Part shown: positions 4,883 through 10,049 of the stretch, piece by piece
Numbering within the stretch: the first letter of the stretch is position 1
Layout: each line of letters opens with the position of its first letter
Assembly: GCA_003485825.1 (NCBI GenBank)
Contig: DNHN01000144.1
Span: 1 to 10,565, forward strand
DNA length: 10,565 nucleotides
Reading direction: 5' to 3'
From: Bacteroidota bacterium
GTDB lineage: Bacteria > Bacteroidota > Bacteroidia > NS11-12g > UBA9320
Notes under the pieces: generated by a model
The model's input: only the letters and a program-made list of their open reading frames with translations
The model's database searches: none
What the model was told of the DNA's origin: nothing
Translations under genes and position numbers: made by a program

Positions 4883-5198
4883 CAATACTGTCCTCAGTCT
4901 CTTGCAGACCATCTTTATAGTCCTGGATCTGCTTCTTAGTTATCTTCAAGCCTTGGTCGATGACCATATCAATACTTGACACTCCGACCATCTCCATCTT
5001 ATCGAGATTCAACCTAACGTGCCTGTGAAAAGGATAAGGCTTGGGCCGGAGTCCTTTATCATATACTCGCTGCCGATCGATAATCCAATCGGTAAGCATC
5101 TCATGGTTAGATTCGTACTTGAACTTATTACGAAACCGTTCAACTACTTTCCAATTGATAGAGGAAGCTATTATTGCTCGTGGAACGTCACTAGTCAT
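4875..5198 (-). CDS. Hypothetical phage protein, 107 residues
   Basis: The protein is rich in basic and aromatic residues in its first half (INWKVVERFRNKFKYESNHEMLTDWIIDRQRVYDKG), which looks helical, then a strand-rich middle with PKPYPFHRHVRLNLDKM, and an acidic C-terminal helix ending TEDSIDE. I recognise no domain, membrane segment or catalytic motif. AAGGG precedes ATG 5198, and the ATG shares bases with the TAA of the 57-residue gene (TAATG). Its stop overlaps the start of the SH3/WYL_2-like gene. It is probably a soluble phage accessory protein. Confidence 0.75.
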   Translation of the reverse strand: MTSDVPRAIIASSINWKVVERFRNKFKYESNHEMLTDWIIDRQRVYDKGLRPKPYPFHRHVRLNLDKMEMVGVSSIDMVIDQGLKITKKQIQDYKDGLQETEDSIDE

Positions 5199-5371
5199 TA
5201 GTTATAACCCTTGACAGCATCATGTGTGGAAGGTATCTCTGTTTTAGCCATCCCCAGAAGGACTCGAGCCTCGTCTCTAACCTCGGCTGTGACAGCCATA
5301 CCGAAGGCATCGGGATCGAGCAATGACTTTAAGAAAACGTATACACGATCGGTGTTAAGATCCTGTGACAT
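5198..5371 (-). CDS. Small hypothetical protein, 57 residues
   Basis: ATG 5371 to TAA 5198-5200 encodes 57 residues: MSQDLNTDRVYVFLKSLLDP, then FGMAVTAEVRDEARVLLGMAK, then a polar end DAVKGYN. Two amphipathic helices seem likely. Both ends are coupled to neighbours by TAATG overlaps, and AGGGGG lies ahead of the ATG, so translation is well supported. No motif is recognised. Two plus-strand open frames across this region look like shadows of this gene and its neighbour. Confidence 0.65.
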   Translation of the reverse strand: MSQDLNTDRVYVFLKSLLDPDAFGMAVTAEVRDEARVLLGMAKTEIPSTHDAVKGYN

Positions 5372-5508
5372 TAGCCCTGCCCCCTGTACTTCTTGTAGCT
5401 GCGCTTCTGGTTCTTGTTCATGCTAGACGTCTTGACGTTTCGTCGACCAATCGAAGTCCGCTTGTTAGTAGGTTCTGCTGCTTTGTTATTACTATTTGTC
5501 AATGCCAT
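5371..5508 (-). CDS. Small basic protein, 45 residues
   Basis: ATG 5508 has AAGGA seven bases ahead and the frame closes at TAA 5371-5373. The product is Asn-, Lys- and Arg-rich (MALTNSNNKAAEPTNKRTSIGRRN, then a tail with NKNQKRSYKKYRGQG) with no hydrophobic core. It is probably disordered and able to bind nucleic acid or acidic proteins, but that is inference from charge. It ends in a TAATG overlap with the next start and begins 12 bases after the end of the acetyltransferase-like gene. Confidence 0.65.
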   Translation of the reverse strand: MALTNSNNKAAEPTNKRTSIGRRNVKTSSMNKNQKRSYKKYRGQG

Positions 5509-5519
5509 TCTAGTTTCCT

Positions 5520-5981
5520 TTACAATGTATATTCGAAGTTGTTAGTCTTCTTATTTCTTGATAGCACCTTTGCTCCATTCTTTATGTGGAACGACTGAGC
5601 CATCTTGGTTTTCGGAGACATAGTTACTATTCGCGGACGTACCTTCTCATCCGCTTCACTATACTCCGATCGAACTATCTCAAGGACCGAGTTGATCAAA
5701 TCAGTACCAGCACCTTTAGTATACGACCATAAGGTGTAGGGGACAATGACAAACTCGCCTGCGAGTTCTTCTCTTGCCATACTAACGAGCTCATCTTCAT
5801 TAGTAGGGACTCCGTACCCGAATGACAGACAAACGACTGCTTGGGGCTCAGCACCTTCGAACAAAGCAAGTACCTTACGGCCGACATCCGTACGGAATTC
5901 AGCTGATAGGTGTGGACGAACAACGTCGTCTTTGATCAGAGGTGCTATCTCTTCTGTAGTTAATTCTCGTATATCTCTCAT
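5520..5981 (-). CDS. GNAT-like acetyltransferase protein
   Basis: The 153-residue protein has the order of strands and helices of a GNAT domain: N-terminal helix RELTTEEIAPLIKDDV, strands around KVLALFEG and AVVCLSFGYG, a middle strand GEFVIVPYTLWSYTKGAGTDLINSVLEIV, where YTKGAGTDLI takes the place of the acetyl-CoA-binding loop (normally Q/R-x-x-G-x-G/A), and the end IVTMSPKTKMAQSFHIKNGAKVL, which matches the family's last strand-helix with its x-N-G-A/F. The family transfers an acetyl group from acetyl-CoA to an amine; phage versions are of unknown target. ATG 5981 has only a weak ribosome site (GTGAG). The gene follows the metalloprotease by 20 bases. Confidence 0.7.
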   Translation of the reverse strand: MRDIRELTTEEIAPLIKDDVVRPHLSAEFRTDVGRKVLALFEGAEPQAVVCLSFGYGVPTNEDELVSMAREELAGEFVIVPYTLWSYTKGAGTDLINSVLEIVRSEYSEADEKVRPRIVTMSPKTKMAQSFHIKNGAKVLSRNKKTNNFEYTL

Positions 5982-6001
5982 AATGTACTCACGATATGTT
6001 G

Positions 6002-6448
6002 TTAAAGTTCGTTCTCATGATCTAATAGGAATCTTATATAGAGTCCTTCTTCACGTCCAAATGCTTCTATCTCCCACGGGGAGTCGTAATAGTCATCCAT
6101 TTCATTCCGAGCAGCTTTCCACTTCACGCCATTCCATCTACAGACAGTCGTGAACATCTTAAGCCGGCCAGTTGCAAACTGAACTAAGTGAACCAGCTCG
6201 TGTGCAAGAGTCTGGAAGATAGATGTCTCCTCATGAGGATTAAGAATAATATCGAACACGCGAGGGCTCTTGCGAGATATCTCGTGCTCGCAGCTTCCTC
6301 TGGATTCGTCATGACGAATAAATATATTAATAACTAAATCCTTGCGGATAGAATCACTTAGTTCTAATTTTGTTAAATAGTATGGAATGGCCATGTTAAT
6401 CAGCCGTCGCATTTCTTTATTCACTCGGTTAGTGTAGTTAACAATCAT
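6002..6448 (-). CDS. Zinc metalloprotease-like protein (HELVH)
   Basis: The start ATG 6448 has GAGGAG six bases ahead; the open frame runs 15 codons further upstream, but that stretch is the promoter. The 148-residue protein contains TLAHELVHLVQFATG with the zinc-binding HELVH at residues 83-87, and later YYDSPWEIEAFGRE (120-132), where E126 or E128 may be a third metal ligand. Small single-domain proteins of this kind resemble SprT-like or gluzincin-type peptidases, which are found in phages but are poorly studied. The substrate is unknown; removal of host proteins is one possibility. It is the first gene behind a strong promoter and is followed by the acetyltransferase-like gene, suggesting a host-modifying early pair, though that is inference. 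Confidence 0.75.
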   Translation of the reverse strand: MIVNYTNRVNKEMRRLINMAIPYYLTKLELSDSIRKDLVINIFIRHDESRGSCEHEISRKSPRVFDIILNPHEETSIFQTLAHELVHLVQFATGRLKMFTTVCRWNGVKWKAARNEMDDYYDSPWEIEAFGREEGLYIRFLLDHENEL

Positions 6449-6472
6449 TCGCTTCTCCTCAATTGAATAGGT

Positions 6473-6501
6473 ATTATCTAAAATACTATTCAAAAGGTCA
6501 A
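6473..6501 (-). promoter_or_regulatory. Early-type sigma70-like promoter, copy 2
   Basis: On the minus strand TTGACC (6496-6501) and GATAAT (6473-6478) are separated by exactly 17 bases, with the same GTTGACCTTTTG around the -35 as at 4606-4617 and 7797-7808. Transcription should begin near 6466, about 18 bases before ATG 6448 and just ahead of GAGGAG. It is the promoter of the metalloprotease gene and lies back to back with the plus-strand homing-endonuclease-like gene. Confidence 0.8.
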
Positions 6502-6510
6502 CAGTCTATA
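6491..6510. repeat. 20-base repeat, copy in front of the metalloprotease
   Basis: CAAAAGGTCAACAGTCTATA differs at one position from the copy at 7797-7816 (CAAAAGGTCAACAGGCTATA). The shared part extends ahead of the promoter -35, beyond what a promoter needs, so the two sites may have arisen by copying. The third promoter shares only the first 12 bases. Confidence 0.75.
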
Positions 6511-6514
6511 AAAT
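6507..6514 (+). promoter_or_regulatory. Possible late or -10-like box ahead of the homing-endonuclease-like gene
   Basis: TATAAAAT on the plus strand lies about 20 bases before ATG 6534. It resembles the T4 late box TATAAATA in six of eight positions, or a plain -10. There is no matching -35 at 17 bases, so a late-type promoter is the more likely reading if it is used at all. Confidence 0.25.
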
Positions 6515-6533
6515 ACTGGAATAACAACGAGTT

Positions 6534-7154
6534 ATGTTCTTTCTATACTACAATCAACGTCAAAAGCAGCTAATAATCACCGATCTGAAGGCAAATGAAC
6601 GGGATCTCGAGCTCTTAGAGACTAATCAATCTGTCGAATCTCTCGTCGTCAGGTCTGCTATGTACGTCAAGACCTACCAGTGTGAAGTAATTAACCGTGT
6701 CGAACAACACGTCAACAAGAGAGTAGTGAACAAGATCAAGAATAAGAACGCACCGAGATATAAACATACCGAAGAATCTAAGAAGAAAATATCAGAGCGT
6801 GTCTCTGGCGAAAATAATGGAAGATACGGTGTTGTAGATCCCGAACACATAAAAATGTCTAAGTCTGAAAAGCTCAAGTTCTATTATCAGTATAATGTCC
6901 ATGGTAAAAGCGGCTATAAAGATTCAGATGAAACAAGGAAGCAAAAGTCATTGAACAATTGCAACAAGGGTGGTTGGGTCTGGATCTGCAATAGATCTCT
7001 AGGCGAAGAGAAAAGATGCAAGGGTGATATACCTCATGGTTGGGTTCGTGGTAGGATCCAAGATCACTCAGCTGGCCTTAAGCGTTATAACGCCTCTCGA
7101 ACTCGCTCCTCGCGTCAACAAACTTCCAAATCCAAGAGTCGCGGCGTTCAGTAA
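6534..7154 (+). CDS. Homing-endonuclease-like protein with NUMOD-type motifs, no visible nuclease core
   Basis: This is the only clear plus-strand gene in the window. The 206-residue product has HTEESKKKISERVSGENNGRYG (residues 78-99), which matches the NUMOD3 motif found in GIY-YIG and HNH homing endonucleases, and WVWICNRSLGEEKRCKGDIPHGWVRGR (148-174), a C-terminal DNA-recognition motif of the same enzymes. The first 75 residues show no GIY-YIG, HNH or LAGLIDADG motif, so the nuclease core is missing or too diverged to see; a stop codon three codons upstream of the ATG rules out a longer N-terminus. Residues from about 182 on (basic, Ser-rich) are read from the antisense of the nuclease gene. 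The ribosome site (ACGAG) is weak. It is probably a selfish element or its remnant. Confidence 0.75.
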   Translation: MFFLYYNQRQKQLIITDLKANERDLELLETNQSVESLVVRSAMYVKTYQCEVINRVEQHVNKRVVNKIKNKNAPRYKHTEESKKKISERVSGENNGRYGVVDPEHIKMSKSEKLKFYYQYNVHGKSGYKDSDETRKQKSLNNCNKGGWVWICNRSLGEEKRCKGDIPHGWVRGRIQDHSAGLKRYNASRTRSSRQQTSKSKSRGVQ

Positions 7155-7749
7155 ACACCTGTGGCTCAGATCCGTCTACTGTAATCATTATCACTAGCTG
7201 GTTAATAGGCGTCTTAGTCATCTCTTCAAACATAACAGCATATGCTGCTGTCTGCATAAAGTAACTATCGATCCATTCTTTCTTCTTAGGCTTGCGTGAC
7301 GTCTTGAAGTCAATTACAGACAATGTCCCATCGTACTCGGCAATGCAGTCAACAGTACCAGCTACCCTTAGATAGTCGGAGTACATTTGGCATTCCTGCA
7401 TTACGACATTGTTTATGTTGGAGTCTATGAGGGGTTTCAAATCGTTGAACGATTGAATGTTGGAGGGCATGTGGTTCTTTGTATAATCTTCTACATTATT
7501 AATGTAGTCTTCACATACTTTGTGTACGGCTGTACCTCTGGTCGAGGCTTGCGTAGATATCTTATTAGCTTCTTCTTCACCAACTCTCTTACGCCACTTG
7601 ATAATACCATCCTTGGCAAAGATGCCAGCGACAGTAGTGACGGAAGGATACTTCTTACCTTGTGGTGTAAGATAGTATCTCTGTCCGTCAGCTTGTGTGG
7701 TACTGTCTAATGGCTTTATGTCGTAAGGATTGATATGTGTGAACTTCAT
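7078..7749 (-). CDS. PD-(D/E)XK superfamily exonuclease (RecB/Cas4-like)
   Basis: The 223-residue protein has the family motifs in order: RGTAVHKVCE (71-80) with H76, VAGTVDCIAEYDG (129-141) with D134, LSVIDFKTSRKP (143-154) with D147 and K149 as the D-x-K catalytic pair, and QTAAYAVMFEE (166-176), the Q-x-x-x-Y motif. Such enzymes cut DNA using two Mg2+ ions and include Cas4, RecB and lambda exonuclease relatives. In phages they act in recombination, replication or host DNA breakdown. ATG 7749 is chosen, with AGAAAGAG ahead; the frame upstream crosses the promoter. Its last 77 bases overlap the plus-strand homing-endonuclease-like gene. It follows phoH after 62 bases but has its own promoter. 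Confidence 0.87.
   Translation of the reverse strand: MKFTHINPYDIKPLDSTTQADGQRYYLTPQGKKYPSVTTVAGIFAKDGIIKWRKRVGEEEANKISTQASTRGTAVHKVCEDYINNVEDYTKNHMPSNIQSFNDLKPLIDSNINNVVMQECQMYSDYLRVAGTVDCIAEYDGTLSVIDFKTSRKPKKKEWIDSYFMQTAAYAVMFEEMTKTPINQLVIMITVDGSEPQVFTERRDSWIWKFVDARSEFERRYNA
7082..7093. repeat. 12-base perfect palindrome at the end of the nuclease gene
   Basis: GCGTTATAACGC is a perfect inverted repeat lying across the last codons of the nuclease gene, next to the point where the plus-strand gene enters it. There is no T-run after it on the minus strand, so it does not look like a rho-independent terminator. It might mark an enzyme or protein binding site, or be chance. Confidence 0.5.
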
Positions 7750-7778
7750 TATGTAACTCTTTCTCAATTGTATTGGAC

Positions 7779-7807
7779 ACCATATCATATGATGTCCAAA
7801 AGGTCAA
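7779..7807 (-). promoter_or_regulatory. Early-type sigma70-like promoter, copy 3
   Basis: On the minus strand TTGACC (7802-7807) and TATGGT (7779-7784) are separated by exactly 17 bases. The -35 lies in the same GTTGACCTTTTG as the other two copies; the -10 is weaker (four of six to TATAAT). It lies just after the phoH stop and gives a leader of about 20-25 bases to ATG 7749 of the nuclease gene. Confidence 0.75.
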
Positions 7808-7816
7808 CAGGCTATA
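7797..7816. repeat. 20-base repeat, copy in front of the nuclease gene
   Basis: CAAAAGGTCAACAGGCTATA matches the copy at 6491-6510 in 19 of 20 positions. Here it also contains the phoH stop codon (CTA, 7812-7814), so a coding end and a promoter share these bases. Confidence 0.75.
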
Positions 7817-8585
7817 CCAAATTCATTTCGTCCCGTGCTTCTATCCACTGTCTCACGAATCCGCTTCTGACAATATCGTTCATCTCGAACTCGACATTGC
7901 TATTACCGTAACCCATCCTGGACCAGAGTTGCAGCAGTAACTTAGCACCCGACTGTTCATGGGGCTTGGTGAGATCTGTTTGTCTGAAGTCGCCGCAAAC
8001 AATAACTCTTGAGTTAGCTCCTACACGAGTCATGATAGAATTTATCTCCGAGTCAGTCATATTCTGGAACTCATCAATAATTATTATAGAGTCATCGTAC
8101 GTATTACCTCTAATGAAAGATGTCGATATAAACTCGATCTTTCCTTTAGTCTTGAGGATATCGTATCCATCGCCCCTATTTGTTATCTGTGAGCAGATGG
8201 CCTTATAGGGTTGCTCATACACCGCCATCTTTTCGCTTTCTTTTCCTGGTAGAAAGCCTATGTCTCTTGTTGGTACTACTGATCTGACTATGATAATTTT
8301 GTCTAGTAGATCTGAGCCATTCATTAGTTCGTCGAGTGCGAGATACAGGGATATAAATGTCTTGCCTGTTCCTGCTACTCCGTGCAGCATTAGGTTGTCA
8401 CCTTTGTCGAATAAAGCGAATGCCGCCGACTGGTTCTCAGTCATAGGGCTTATCGTTCTCAGTTCTAATGAATCTCTTTTTTGTGTTCGTTGCTTCCTTT
8501 GACGTCTTTTGTTAAATTTAGAATATTCTTTCTCATTTTTTTTGTCGTAATAATCTTCAAAATGTTCGACAGTAAGAGTACTCAT
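7812..8585 (-). CDS. phoH: PhoH-like ATPase
   Basis: The 257-residue protein has a clear PhoH P-loop ATPase domain: MTENQSAAFALF (48-59, Q-motif-like), Walker A GVAGTGKT (69-76), IIIVRSVVP (97-105), the FLPG block (111-114), Walker B IIIIDEFQN (167-175) and GDFRQTDL (198-205). The first 40 residues are very basic (KKNEKEYSKFNKRRQRKQRTQKR) and may bind nucleic acid. PhoH proteins are RNA/DNA-related ATPases; phage copies are widespread in marine viruses, and their link to phosphate starvation is not proven for phages. ATG 8585 has AAGGGG ahead. It follows the FmdB-like-start gene by 11 bases and precedes the nuclease promoter. Confidence 0.93.
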   Translation of the reverse strand: MSTLTVEHFEDYYDKKNEKEYSKFNKRRQRKQRTQKRDSLELRTISPMTENQSAAFALFDKGDNLMLHGVAGTGKTFISLYLALDELMNGSDLLDKIIIVRSVVPTRDIGFLPGKESEKMAVYEQPYKAICSQITNRGDGYDILKTKGKIEFISTSFIRGNTYDDSIIIIDEFQNMTDSEINSIMTRVGANSRVIVCGDFRQTDLTKPHEQSGAKLLLQLWSRMGYGNSNVEFEMNDIVRSGFVRQWIEARDEMNLV

Positions 8586-8596
8586 TCATCATCCCC

Positions 8597-8905
8597 TTAG
8601 GATTGAGTTTGCTTCCTCCACTTCTTCACAGCTTCTCTTGTTTTCGAGGCGGATATATCCTTAGAACCGTAGCGGTCAGCTAGGTCACTAGTGGGATGTG
8701 CTTCAGAGATTCGACTGAGGTTTTCATTCCAACCATCGTCGTTTTTGATTCCACTTACGTATTTCGAACTGACAAGCCCAGGGGCTTTCTCGATGATAGT
8801 AGAGATGTGAGGGTTTTCTTCGAGGAAGGCGACACGACTATCCCAGGATACTATTTCATCCCAGACTTCACCGGTCTCGTTGTTTTTGAAAGTGTATATT
8901 GGCAT
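8597..8905 (-). CDS. Small phage protein with FmdB-like start but no zinc cysteines
   Basis: The 102-residue protein begins MPIYTFKNNETGEVWDEIVSW, like the FmdB zinc-ribbon family start (MPIYEY-x-C), but it has no cysteine at all, so no zinc ribbon can form. It continues with FLEENPHISTIIEKAPGLVSS and a basic C-terminal region with SDLADRYGSKDISASKTREAVKKWRKQ. From memory, cysteine-free versions with E-x-NPHI recur in marine T4-like phages; this was not checked. AGGAGAA precedes ATG 8905, and a TATAAATA late box lies about 20 bases ahead, which suggests late expression and so a role in the virion or its assembly, by inference. Confidence 0.75.
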   Translation of the reverse strand: MPIYTFKNNETGEVWDEIVSWDSRVAFLEENPHISTIIEKAPGLVSSKYVSGIKNDDGWNENLSRISEAHPTSDLADRYGSKDISASKTREAVKKWRKQTQS

Positions 8906-8912
8906 AATTCTC

Positions 8913-9503
8913 CTATACCTCTTTATTTATAAAACTATCGAGTTCATCCAGGAACATACCACGGATGTTGGGTGATTGAAATCGATGAACGTGGAGGCCT
9001 TTAATCCTTGGTAGCAGCATAATGAACGACGAGCCATGGTTCATCTTCGCAAACCAATCGAGGTACAAAGCACGTCTAGCACCATCCTGCAGACTTGTTT
9101 TAGTTTGTGGACCATATGCGTTGGTACCAGTGTACACATTGTCAGTAGCTAACTCATTCTGAATAATAAAATCAAATCCCATGCATATCAACTCTCGATG
9201 GCCATGCTTGATAGCCTCAATCATAGCGTTCATGCCAGCATTGGATCTCAGTCTGGTAAACGGATTAAATTCAGGATGCTCGAACTGCTCTTCAAAAGGA
9301 GGGCTAATAAACTTTTCTTCGGGGAAGTCGCTCTCTTGAATCTCTTTAGTTATCTCTTCATCAATTGCAACAAGATAGTCTGGTTCAAAGTCTCTGTATA
9401 AAGCATTACATCCATAGATGCATCCACGTCCTCGGAGCGATTCAAGATCATGCTCGCTCCTAGACTTACCGTTTCCTATAATAAAGGCTCTCTTCATCAT
9501 CAT
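8913..9503 (-). CDS. Rossmann-type protein, DUF115/sialyltransferase-like start
   Basis: The protein begins MKRAFIIGNGKSRSEHDLESL after two or three extra Met, then CIYGCNALYRDFEPDYLVAIDEEI, and later has ELICMGFDFI. The order GNG-x-S, then CN, then a D-containing strand and finally GFDF is like the N-terminal part of DUF115/MAF-type proteins and CstI-type sialyltransferases, which bind nucleotide sugars. Direct evidence of sugar transfer is lacking, and the match was judged by eye. Length is about 194-198 residues. The start is unclear: GTG 9509 and ATGs at 9503, 9500 and 9497 are in frame; AAGTGA is the only ribosome-site-like string. It overlaps the 50-residue gene by 38 bases. Related genes are common in marine T4-like phages without known role. 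Confidence 0.7.
   Translation of the reverse strand: MMMKRAFIIGNGKSRSEHDLESLRGRGCIYGCNALYRDFEPDYLVAIDEEITKEIQESDFPEEKFISPPFEEQFEHPEFNPFTRLRSNAGMNAMIEAIKHGHRELICMGFDFIIQNELATDNVYTGTNAYGPQTKTSLQDGARRALYLDWFAKMNHGSSFIMLLPRIKGLHVHRFQSPNIRGMFLDELDSFINKEV
8924..8931 (-). promoter_or_regulatory. T4-type late promoter box TATAAATA
   Basis: The minus strand reads TATAAATA, the full late consensus of T4-like phages, inside the end of the Rossmann-type gene. The ATG of the next gene is 19 bases further on with AGGAGAA between, so transcription would begin only about 12 bases before the start codon. No other exact copy exists in the window. Confidence 0.6.
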
Positions 9504-9618
9504 ATTCACTTATACTTTGCTGTTTCACTATTTTAAGAATTCGCTGCTTCTTGCGAGCTAGCTTGTCATCTATCTTGTCTGAATTTTTAGTATTCTTTCT
9601 GCGATCTGTCTTGGCCAT
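9466..9618 (-). CDS. Small basic protein, 50 residues
   Basis: ATG 9618 directly follows the TAG of the DUF6433-like gene, and the frame closes at TAA 9466-9468. The first 33 residues are very Lys/Arg-rich (MAKTDRRKNTKNSDKIDDKL, then ARKKQRILKIVK); the end is acidic then basic (SEYDDEESLYYRKR). The direct stop-to-start contact supports coupled translation. Its end overlaps the next gene by about 38 bases. It probably binds nucleic acid or is a flexible accessory protein, judged from charge only. Confidence 0.6.
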   Translation of the reverse strand: MAKTDRRKNTKNSDKIDDKLARKKQRILKIVKQQSISEYDDEESLYYRKR

Positions 9619-10047
9619 CTACCAGCCCTCTGTTGCTTCTGGTAGAGCTTCTTGAACGAGCTTCTTAGTAATAGACTTGAAAGGCATCTTCTTATCTTTA
9701 ATTGATACCAACAACTTAGCATCAAATCGATCTACGCTCTCAAGCATCTCTATGAACATAGTTTCACGTCTGAGGGTCTTCATTGCTTTGCCTTCTGGAG
9801 TATTAATAAAATACTGAAGGCGGCGCGCATCATGCTTCAGCACGTGATGTACATCAGCCTCTTTTGCAGCAGGCGAGTATGGAGGAACTCCCACGGGGAG
9901 TAACCAAATCCATTTAGGATTGAAAGTGAGATCGAGAATGATCTTCATCGGTGCACTCTGGGCGTACTCCCGAAGAAGCGCAATCTTCTTCGCTCTAGTT
10001 TTTTCTTTGTCTACTTTTTCAAGTTGTTCGTACATACTGAGATTCAT
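9619..10047 (-). CDS. DUF6433-like phage protein
   Basis: The 142-residue protein starts MNLSMYEQLEKVDKEKTRAKK, has a middle region IILDLTFNPKWIWLLPVGVPPYSPA with conserved-looking Pro and Trp, then HVLKHDARRLQYFINTPEG and RRETMFIEMLESVDRFDAKLL, and ends ALPEATEGW. This pattern (FNPxxxWLLPxGxPPYxP, then a helical region) is one I know from T4-like marine phages next to replication genes, filed as DUF6433; its function is unknown. The order here, directly after rnh, fits. ATG 10047 lies two bases after the rnh stop; the ribosome site is weak (AGCGAG). Confidence 0.85.
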   Translation of the reverse strand: MNLSMYEQLEKVDKEKTRAKKIALLREYAQSAPMKIILDLTFNPKWIWLLPVGVPPYSPAAKEADVHHVLKHDARRLQYFINTPEGKAMKTLRRETMFIEMLESVDRFDAKLLVSIKDKKMPFKSITKKLVQEALPEATEGW

Positions 10048-10049
10048 AT

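Noticed and set aside
5211..5598. Two plus-strand open frames covering this stretch
   Set aside because: The minus strand here holds two coupled small genes with AAGGA/AGGGGG ribosome sites; the plus-strand frames are Ser/Cys-rich shadows.
5696..5923. Minus-strand frame of 75 codons
   Set aside because: It is wholly inside the acetyltransferase-like gene in another frame and has no motif.
5746..6153. Plus-strand open frame of 135 codons
   Set aside because: It lies opposite the acetyltransferase-like and metalloprotease genes; Ser/Arg-rich composition typical of antisense reading.
6318..6324. ATAAATA on the plus strand as a late promoter for the homing-like gene
   Set aside because: It is about 210 bases from the start codon and inside the antisense of the metalloprotease gene; a closer box exists at 6507-6514.
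6449..6493. Longer start (TTG 6493) for the metalloprotease
   Set aside because: Those codons overlap the -10 of the promoter; ATG 6448 has GAGGAG directly ahead.
7082..7093. Palindrome as a terminator
   Set aside because: The stem is only six base pairs with no loop, and no T-run follows on either strand.
8597..8905. FmdB zinc-ribbon regulator
   Set aside because: The start is FmdB-like but the protein has no cysteine, so the zinc ribbon cannot be present.
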